NCBI GenBank assembly: GCA_019247975.1
Contig: JAFBAD010000355.1
Location: 1-15,537 of the forward strand
Length of the DNA: 15,537 nt
From: Acidimicrobiia bacterium
GTDB lineage: Bacteria > Actinomycetota > Acidimicrobiia > Acidimicrobiales > Iamiaceae
Direction of reading: 5' to 3'
The notes under the pieces were generated by a model. It saw nothing but the letters and a program-made list of their open reading frames with translations, made no database searches and was not told the DNA's origin. Positions 1 to 5,292 of this stretch are shown piece by piece. The position numbers and the translations under genes are program-made. The number at the start of each line of letters is the position of its first letter. Position 1 is the first letter of the stretch.

Positions 1-246
1 GATGACGGGACCGCAGTGCCCGATGCCGATCGGGTTCAGCGGCCGGGCGACGCCGGCGCGCTTCAGCTCGTCGTCGATGATGAGCTGCAGCTCGGGCTCG
101 GCGTCGAGGCCCCACGGCTTCGGCCAGTGCGGCACGACGAGTCCCGCGTCGACCAGCTCGGCCGGCGTCGGCTTCGGGTGCTCCTCGAACCAGCGGCGGA
201 TCTCCAACCGGCGCGGGTCGTCCTCAGCTGGCAGGTCGATGTCCAC
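1..246 (-). CDS. Acyl-CoA dehydrogenase, N-terminal part (cut by window edge)
   Basis: Reading the minus strand from a GTG at 246 gives 82 uninterrupted codons to the window edge. An in-frame TGA (258-256) lies just upstream, so this GTG is the only usual start. The product contains EIRRWFEEHP, LVVPHWPKPWGLD, ELQLIIDDELKRAG and PLNPIGIGHCGP. This is the N-terminal helical domain of FadE-type acyl-CoA dehydrogenases, FAD flavoenzymes that introduce the alpha,beta double bond into acyl-CoAs. The match to the family is by recall of the conserved N-terminal block; the catalytic glutamate and FAD-binding parts lie outside the window. No clear Shine-Dalgarno precedes the GTG. The gene follows the HNH gene by 49 bases on the same strand, so read-through is possible but a functional link is not evident. 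Confidence 0.85.
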   Translation of the reverse strand, partial: MDIDLPAEDDPRRLEIRRWFEEHPKPTPAELVDAGLVVPHWPKPWGLDAEPELQLIIDDELKRAGVARPLNPIGIGHCGPVI

Positions 247-295
247 GCGCGAGATTCAAGCAGGCGGCGTGCGAATTGGTCCCACCCACCGCGGC

Positions 296-1498
296 TCAGC
301 CGGTGTCGTCCCAGAAGAGGCGGTCTCGTGCGGTCTTCTCGTCGTGGCAGGTGTCGCACTTGCCGTCGCCGTTGGTGTAGCTGGTGGGGCCGTCTCTGCG
401 GTAGGGCTGCTTGTGGTCGATCTCGATGCGGAGCCAGTTGGTGCAGCCGGGGGTGGAGCAGCGGAACCGCTGTTTGACCATCAGGGCATCGCGGATCTCG
501 GGCCCGAAGCGTCGTCCGAACCGTTTGATCTTGGCGACCTCGGTGCCTTGCATCACGACCCCGACGAGGAACGCGTTGTCCATGACCTCGCGGACGACTG
601 AGATCGGGACGGGCCCGAAGCCGGCGATGTAGGCGGTCTCCTCACCGGGCTGGGCCCGGTCGACCATGGCGTCGAAGTTCACGACGACGTAGACGTTCTT
701 CGGTGCCTTCGGCGGCGGGGGCATCGGGATCGCATCGCCGTCTTCATCGTCGCCCGCCCGGGTGCCGGTGAGGTTCTGGTAGGCGACCCGGGCCATCTCC
801 ATGAGGGCGTCGAAGTCGAGCTGCTCGGAGGTCAGGTGGATGCCGGCTTTGCGGTTCTGGTTGAAGATGCGTTCTCGGAAGGGCTGGAGGTGGGCCATGA
901 GGTCGGCGCCGTCGGCGGTGGTGCCGTAGAGCGATCCCCAGAACGCCGGGTCGGTGTTCGAGCCGGCGGTGAACCGGCGGTTGCGGTGCACCCGTGCGTG
1001 GGTGGCTTCCTCGTCGCCATCGGCGGCGGCTTTGGCCCGGCTGCACTCGTGGCGGAGGTCGTCGATCGGATGGTCCTTGGCCTTGTGCAGCAGTGACCCG
1101 GTCGCCGAGGGGTTCACGTCGGCTGCGTCTGCGATGAGCTCGGCTTGGTCTTGGGACAGTTCACCGTTGCGGAGCGCGTCTTCGATCTCGGGTTGGTCCT
1201 TGAGCTTCTTGGCGGTGTCGACGGTGCGCTTGGCCTTGGCCTTGGAGGTGCCGGTCTTGCGGGCGAGGTCGTCGGCGGCTTTGGCGCCGTGGTTCTCGGC
1301 GAACCGCGCCGCGAGTTGGAGCTTCAGGGCGGTCATCGAGCGCTCGGTTGCGAGCACGAGATCGAAGAGGCGTTCAGCGCCCTGCGCGGACAGCGAAGCG
1401 ACCTGCCGGTTGCCAGCGAGCTCGGCGGCGCCCGCACGCAACGCCTTGCCGAGCTCCAACACCTCCGTGTCCCCCACCCCCACCGCCATGAACACCAT
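296..1498 (-). CDS. HNH endonuclease-domain protein, DUF222/13E12 family
   Basis: A 400-residue protein with a DUF222-like helical N-terminal region (about residues 10-330) and a C-terminal HNH nuclease fold. The HNH part has a zinc-type pair C347 and C352, then the core IDH (H362), N376 and CDTCH (C381, C384, H385). HNH domains bind a divalent metal and cut or nick DNA; the role of this very common actinobacterial family is not established. A glycine- and proline-rich linker (PMPPPPKAPK, about 258-267) separates the parts. The ATG at 1498 is chosen because AGGGGGG sits about 9 bases upstream. A TTG at 1507 would add three residues, and a second ATG at 1489 would remove three. Many genomes carry several copies of this family with C-terminal variation. 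No terminal repeats or other mobile-element hallmarks were seen here. Confidence 0.9.
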   Translation of the reverse strand: MVFMAVGVGDTEVLELGKALRAGAAELAGNRQVASLSAQGAERLFDLVLATERSMTALKLQLAARFAENHGAKAADDLARKTGTSKAKAKRTVDTAKKLKDQPEIEDALRNGELSQDQAELIADAADVNPSATGSLLHKAKDHPIDDLRHECSRAKAAADGDEEATHARVHRNRRFTAGSNTDPAFWGSLYGTTADGADLMAHLQPFRERIFNQNRKAGIHLTSEQLDFDALMEMARVAYQNLTGTRAGDDEDGDAIPMPPPPKAPKNVYVVVNFDAMVDRAQPGEETAYIAGFGPVPISVVREVMDNAFLVGVVMQGTEVAKIKRFGRRFGPEIRDALMVKQRFRCSTPGCTNWLRIEIDHKQPYRRDGPTSYTNGDGKCDTCHDEKTARDRLFWDDTG

Positions 1499-1674
1499 TG
1501 TGCGCAACCCCCCTGACAGAAAACGCGGGCGAGGTACGAGTCGATGAACTCACTGTTCGGGCATGACGGCGGCGTGCCCGGGGGGACAGCTCCTCGTGCT
1601 CAACGAGCCCGGCGCGCGGTGGTCTTCTCGGCGGATGTGGCGATCAGCGAGGCTGGCATCGACGCGACGACGCT

Positions 1675-1896
1675 CTAGTCGCTCGGCGGGGTACCCAACT
1701 TCGCCGCGAGTGAGCGCAATCCCTTGATCACGACGAACGTGCCGGCGCCCCACGCGATCGTGAGGACGATCACGGGAGGGTGCAGTGTCGCGGCCGCGAT
1801 GCCGAGCAGGAGGACGGGGCCAACAAGACCGCCGATGACGACGAAGCACATCCACCAGGGCAGGTCGAACTGGGACGGGTTGTTCGACCGATCCAC
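1675..1896 (-). CDS. Small two-TM membrane protein, unknown function
   Basis: A 73-residue protein starting at GTG 1896. It has a polar N-terminus (MDRSNNPSQFDL), a first hydrophobic segment at about residues 14-36 (FVVIGGLVGPVLLLGIAAAT) and a second at about 40-58 (PPVIVLTIAWGAGTFVVIKG). A basic tail (LRSLAAKLGTPPSD) follows. Two clean membrane segments in a short frame are unlikely in a chance frame of such GC-rich DNA, which is the main support. No strong Shine-Dalgarno is visible. The preceding in-frame TAG at 1902-1900 is only three bases before the start, so translation could be coupled to an upstream short frame (see the 1900-2034 entry). I do not recognise a family. Confidence 0.55.
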   Translation of the reverse strand: MDRSNNPSQFDLPWWMCFVVIGGLVGPVLLLGIAAATLHPPVIVLTIAWGAGTFVVIKGLRSLAAKLGTPPSD

Positions 1897-1899
1897 GAC

Positions 1900-2034
1900 C
1901 TACTGGTCGGCGTCGACACTGTCGCTCTGAGCGCCCAGATCTACTGCAAGGCCCCCGGCGATGAACTCGTCCAGCAGGTTGACCACCACCCGCCCGAGCA
2001 CCGACCAGACGTTCTGCCGCCTGGATCTCTCCAC
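1900..2034 (-). CDS. Possible short protein or gene remnant upstream of the membrane protein
   Basis: From GTG 2034 to TAG 1900 the minus strand encodes 44 residues, including NVWSVLGRVVVNLLDEF and IAGGLAVDLGAQSDSVDADQ. By eye the codons have mostly G or C at position 3 and a lower GC second position, the usual coding signature in a GC-rich genome. This signature is lost upstream of about 2035. The frame is open further up to an ATG at 2106. The nominal GTG lies inside the 2021-2050 inverted repeat and has no ribosome binding site. It may be a small protein translationally coupled to the 1675-1896 gene, or the 3' remnant of a longer gene disrupted near the inverted repeat. No family recognised. 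Confidence 0.22.
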   Translation of the reverse strand: MERSRRQNVWSVLGRVVVNLLDEFIAGGLAVDLGAQSDSVDADQ

Positions 2035-2050
2035 TCGTGGAGAGATCCAG
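2021..2050. repeat. Perfect 14-bp inverted repeat (hairpin or operator)
   Basis: CTGGATCTCTCCAC (2021-2034) and GTGGAGAGATCCAG (2037-2050) are exact reverse complements separated by two bases. The repeat lies between the small minus-strand membrane gene and the first RTX gene, about 55 bases before the RTX1 start. There is no T-tract on either side, so a canonical intrinsic terminator is unlikely. A dyad operator, an mRNA hairpin or a mobile-element or recombinase footprint would each fit. Its existence is certain; its role is not. Confidence 0.7.
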
Positions 2051-2104
2051 GGGCCAAAACGCGGCTGTGCCGTCGGGTGGCACGGCCCGGCACGCCCTTC
2101 GGGC

Positions 2105-3220
2105 ATGAGCACACACACGCAACGCAGAGGGATCCGCTCCGCCGGGAGGTGGGTGGCGGCATCGATGGCGATGGCGACGGTCGGTCTGGTCGTGGCCTGC
2201 CAGCCGGCACCGGTCCGCTGCCTGAACCAGACCGCGACGATCGTCGGCACCTCGGGGGACGACACCCTGGTGGGCACGCCGGGCCCTGATGTCATCGCCG
2301 GCCTCGACGGGAGCGACACGATCGAGGGACTCGGGGGCAACGACGTCATCTGCGGCGGGCTCGACATCGACCACGTCTACGGCGGCGCCGACCAGGACAC
2401 GATCGACGGCAGCCGCAACACGGACGTTCTCGACGGCGGCCCGGGTGAGGACACGCTCACCTACCAGCAGAGCCCGTACGGCGTGCAGGTGGACATGCCT
2501 CGCGGCGACGGTGGTGACCTCGACCTGATCTCGAACTTCGAGGACCTCATCGGCTCGAAGTTCGACGACTTCCTCGTGGGCGACGAGGGCGAGAACCGGC
2601 TGGTGGGTGGGGCCGGCAGCGACACGCTCACCGGCAACGGCGGCGACGACAAGCTGATCGACGCGGGCTCCTCCGACCCGCTCGAGGTCAACCGGTTCTT
2701 CGGCGGCCTCGGCAACGACGTCCTCTACGGCGGGCAGTCACACGACATCGCGTCGTACCACGCCTCCGACGCCAGCTCCGTGTGGGTGAACCTCAGCTCG
2801 GGCCTGGCCTTCGGCGAGGGCGCCGACGTCCTCTCGGGGATCGACCACGTCCTCGGGACCGACGGCGACGACACGCTCATCGGTGGCTCCGGCAAGGACG
2901 TGCTCGAGGGCTGGTTCGGTGACGACTTCCTGCAGGGCCAGGGCGGCGACGACCAGGTCGACGGCGGACCCGGCGAGGACGAGGCCAGCTGGAACGAGAG
3001 CACCGGCCCGGTCACCGTCGACCTCCAGCGGGGGACCGCGTCGTCGGCCGCTGGCCACGACGTCGTCGTCCAGGTCGAGGACATCGCCGGCGGCCAGGGC
3101 GGTGACACCCTCGCCGGCGACAGCGGTTCGAACGTCATCGACGGCGGCAACGGCGCCGACCGCTGCGCCGGCGGCGACGGTGGTGTCGACACCTACCTCC
3201 GCTGCGAGGACGTCCTCTGA
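2105..3220 (+). CDS. RTX-repeat calcium-binding lipoprotein (RTX1)
   Basis: A 371-residue exported protein built almost wholly of haemolysin-type (RTX, GGxGxDxUx) repeats, for example GLGGNDVIC, GGAGSDTL and GGLGNDVLYGG. These repeats fold into calcium-binding parallel beta-rolls. The start ATG 2105 gives a basic n-region (RRGIRSAGR), a hydrophobic core (VAASMAMATVGLVV) and a lipobox VVAC with the lipidatable Cys at 32. This predicts a membrane-anchored lipoprotein facing outward. The frame is open upstream to 1961, but those codons would bury the signal. The chosen start also aligns without gaps with that of the paralogue at 5293. No Shine-Dalgarno is obvious. Three composite modules (a beta-strand block such as GPVTVDLQRGTA followed by RTX repeats) can be counted. 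Cysteines C39, C83, C354 and C367 may cap the solenoid. The gene ends at an 18-bp terminator hairpin. No protease or lipase domain is visible. Confidence 0.88.
   Translation: MSTHTQRRGIRSAGRWVAASMAMATVGLVVACQPAPVRCLNQTATIVGTSGDDTLVGTPGPDVIAGLDGSDTIEGLGGNDVICGGLDIDHVYGGADQDTIDGSRNTDVLDGGPGEDTLTYQQSPYGVQVDMPRGDGGDLDLISNFEDLIGSKFDDFLVGDEGENRLVGGAGSDTLTGNGGDDKLIDAGSSDPLEVNRFFGGLGNDVLYGGQSHDIASYHASDASSVWVNLSSGLAFGEGADVLSGIDHVLGTDGDDTLIGGSGKDVLEGWFGDDFLQGQGGDDQVDGGPGEDEASWNESTGPVTVDLQRGTASSAAGHDVVVQVEDIAGGQGGDTLAGDSGSNVIDGGNGADRCAGGDGGVDTYLRCEDVL
2237..3190 (+). repeat. RTX repeat region of RTX1, three composite modules
   Basis: In-frame degenerate repeats encode GGxGxD nonapeptides. They are interrupted three times by a non-RTX block of the form hydrophobic-V-x-V-D/N-L, glycine-rich turn, D-x-L, E/D-x-h-x-G. 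Examples are YGVQVDMPRGDGGDLDLIS, SSVWVNLSSGLAFGEGAD and GPVTVDLQRGTASSAAG. At the DNA level this appears as recurring GGCGGC and GACGAC blocks. The repeat is protein-coding and not a CRISPR or intergenic array. Confidence 0.85.
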
Positions 3221-3225
3221 ACTTC

Positions 3226-3264
3226 GAAGGCAATACCGGTCGGAATCCGACCGGTATTGCCTTC
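3226..3264. terminator. Bidirectional terminator hairpin between convergent genes
   Basis: GAAGGCAATACCGGTCGG (3226-3243) and CCGACCGGTATTGCCTTC (3247-3264) are perfect 18-bp reverse complements with a three-base AAT loop. The hairpin begins five bases after the RTX1 stop, and its right arm overlaps the stop codon of the minus-strand TPR gene (3263-3265). Position and symmetry fit transcription termination from both sides. No long T-tract follows, as is common in high-GC actinobacteria. Confidence 0.85.
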
Positions 3265-5200
3265 ACTCGCGGGTGCGCCAGACGGCGGGGAGGCCCTCGG
3301 TCGGGTCGAAGCGGCAGCGGGTCCCGGTCCGCACCGACTCGGCGAGCGACTTGGCCAGGCCGGGGGCCTGCTCGCCGATGCGGTCGAGGGCGCGGCGGAT
3401 CGCCTTCTGCACCGACGTGCGGGCCCGCTCCGACGCCCCTGCGAAGGAGCGGCTCCGGCCGCCCAGCCCGGTGGTGCGGGTGAGCTCGTCGACCAGCGCG
3501 TCGAGCTCGGCCCGCAGCCGGGACGCCCGCTCGATGTCGGCGTCGGCGTCGGCCTCGTCGATGTCGCTCTGGAGGTCGAGCAGCCGGCGCCGGACCTGCT
3601 GACGGGTCTCCTCGTCGAGCAGCGGCTGGTCGCTCGCCTCGGCCGGCGCGCCGGTCAGCTCGCCGACGGTGACGTCCTGCCCGGGTGACGCGATCAGCAC
3701 GGCCAGCATCGACATGCCGATCGAGTGCGCGACGAGCGCGCGCTCGGAGCCCGCCGCCACCTCCCAGACGTCGCCGTTGCGCACGAACCGGCCCTGGTCG
3801 GGAGCCTGCGGCGCGTCGCCCGGGCGAGCGGACCGCCAGCGGTCGGCCCAGCCGGTCATGCCGATCTCCTCGGCGGTGGCCAGGGCCTGCTCGTACAGCC
3901 CGACCGCCATCGAGCGGTCCTCGGGCGCACCCCGCTGCAGCAGCAGAGCCGCCAGCTCGGCCCGCGTGATCGCCAGCATGGGCCGGTTGCCGAAGCGGAG
4001 GTCGTCGGCGACCGCCCGCTCGAGGTGGTCGATCGCGAGGTCGATGTCGCCGGTCGTGCGCGCGCACAGCCCGAGCGACCGGTGCGTCGACCCTGCGCAG
4101 GTGACCGCGAACGACGACATCAGCGGGAGGTGCGCGTAGGGGAGCAGCGCCTCGTAGGCCTGGCGCGCGCCCTGCACGTCACCGAGGTGCGCGCACGCCT
4201 CGACCACCGCGAACATCGTGCCGAGCCACACGCTCGACTGCGCGAGCCCGTGCGGTGGTCCGTCGAACGGTGCGACGCCGGCCAGCGCCACCCGCGCCTC
4301 GTCCTCGGCGCCCGCCTCCGCCGCCAGCGCGGCGGACGTCGCGAGGTAGGCGCGGTTGAAGCGGGTGAGCACCGGTGAGTTGGCCAGGTCGCCCATCGCC
4401 GGGAGCAGCTCGGTGGCCCGGCCCTGGTACCAGCGCAGCGTGAGCAGCTGCGCGCTGTACCAGGTGAACGCGTCGGTCTCGCCGACGTCGGTGCCGAAGC
4501 GGAGCAGGTCGTCCAGGAGCAGCTCGACGTCGTCGAGCTGTCCCGCCCGGAGCATCGCCATCACCTCGATGGTGCGGGTCACGTAGCGGATGACGCCGTT
4601 GCCGAGCTCGTCGGCCTTCGCCCGCAGGTGCTGCAGCGACCGAGCGGCGTCGGGACGGCCCTCGAGGAACGCGTCGATGGTCGTCCAGAGCACGCCGACC
4701 AGCGTGAGGTACGGGTTGGCGGCCCGAGCGGCGACCGCCGTGAGCTCACCGAGGATGGCGGCGCGGGCCTCGGCGTCCTCGGGCGCCAGCAACGTGTGGT
4801 GCACGAGCGACAACCCGTTGGCGAGCGCCCGCGGGTCGTCCAACCGGCGCAGCTCGTCGACCGCGGTCCACACGTCGTCCTGGCTCCCGTCGGCGCCGTA
4901 GCGGGCGTCGACCGCCCCGCGGAGCCGGAGCCGGGCCCGGATCAGCGGGTCGGTGGTCGCCCGCATCGCCTGATCGACCGCGAGCTGGAACGTCGCGAAC
5001 TCGTCGGGCCCGCGCTGCTCGTTGACCCACAGTCCGGCGAGACCGAGCACCGCCTCGCCCAGGGCGTCACCGTCGCCGGCCTGCTCGGCGGCGTCGATCG
5101 CGCGCTGGTAGGCGGCGCGGGCGTCCGCCAACCGGCCGGCGGCCAGCATCATCCCTGCCTGCTCGAGCAGCAGGTGGTGGTCCAGGTCGGCGAAGGCCAT
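3263..5200 (-). CDS. TPR protein with actinobacterial regulator C-terminal domain, no HTH or ATPase
   Basis: A 645-residue, largely helical protein with TPR-like repeats from the N-terminus (AGRLADARAAYQRAIDAAEQ) to about residue 450. The C-terminal part resembles the tail of many large actinobacterial transcriptional regulators: RFVRNGDVWEV (about 471-481), an acidic coiled coil at about 529-575 and ERARTSVQKAIRRALDRI (591-608), ending in SVRTGTRCRFDP. In those regulators this tail follows BTAD, AAA or adenylate-cyclase domains. Here no HTH, Walker A or cyclase motif is visible, so the protein may be a signalling or protein-interaction partner, not a DNA binder. ATG 5200 is chosen because AGGGG lies five bases upstream; a frame extension to 5257 would run into the divergent RTX2 leader. 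It diverges from RTX2 and converges with RTX1. Family placement is from recall. Confidence 0.85.
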   Translation of the reverse strand: MAFADLDHHLLLEQAGMMLAAGRLADARAAYQRAIDAAEQAGDGDALGEAVLGLAGLWVNEQRGPDEFATFQLAVDQAMRATTDPLIRARLRLRGAVDARYGADGSQDDVWTAVDELRRLDDPRALANGLSLVHHTLLAPEDAEARAAILGELTAVAARAANPYLTLVGVLWTTIDAFLEGRPDAARSLQHLRAKADELGNGVIRYVTRTIEVMAMLRAGQLDDVELLLDDLLRFGTDVGETDAFTWYSAQLLTLRWYQGRATELLPAMGDLANSPVLTRFNRAYLATSAALAAEAGAEDEARVALAGVAPFDGPPHGLAQSSVWLGTMFAVVEACAHLGDVQGARQAYEALLPYAHLPLMSSFAVTCAGSTHRSLGLCARTTGDIDLAIDHLERAVADDLRFGNRPMLAITRAELAALLLQRGAPEDRSMAVGLYEQALATAEEIGMTGWADRWRSARPGDAPQAPDQGRFVRNGDVWEVAAGSERALVAHSIGMSMLAVLIASPGQDVTVGELTGAPAEASDQPLLDEETRQQVRRRLLDLQSDIDEADADADIERASRLRAELDALVDELTRTTGLGGRSRSFAGASERARTSVQKAIRRALDRIGEQAPGLAKSLAESVRTGTRCRFDPTEGLPAVWRTRE

Positions 5201-5208
5201 CGGATCCC

Positions 5209-5229
5209 CTGTGCCACACGATGGCACAG
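5209..5229. promoter_or_regulatory. 8-bp inverted repeat in divergent promoter, candidate operator
   Basis: CTGTGCCA (5209-5216) and TGGCACAG (5222-5229) are exact reverse complements with a five-base spacer. They sit in the 92-base gap between the divergent TPR gene (start 5200) and RTX2 (start 5293). The left arm lies just upstream of the AGGGG ribosome binding site of the TPR gene, so a bound regulator could affect that gene and RTX2. Function is inferred from position and symmetry only. Confidence 0.5.
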
Positions 5230-5292
5230 CCGCGCGTCCCGGTGTCACGCCCTCCACGGCAGAGAGCGAGCTCGCCGAGGGAGGCCGAGGAC

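Noticed and set aside
296..1498. HNH gene as an insertion sequence, intein or homing element
   Set aside because: No terminal inverted repeats, target duplication or interrupted host gene seen; DUF222-HNH genes are common stand-alone genes in actinobacteria.
1499..1674. Possible gene or RNA between the HNH and membrane protein genes
   Set aside because: Only short weak inverted repeats (for example CTCGT/ACGAG at 1593-1607) and no coding frame with a start signal or tRNA-like structure were seen.
1675..2034. Toxin-antitoxin pair
   Set aside because: The downstream product is a two-TM membrane protein and the upstream piece lacks a credible start or DNA-binding motif; nothing specific supports toxin-antitoxin function.
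1961..2104. N-terminal extension of RTX1
   Set aside because: It would place 48 residues before a clear lipoprotein signal, and the 2105 start aligns exactly with the paralogue's start.
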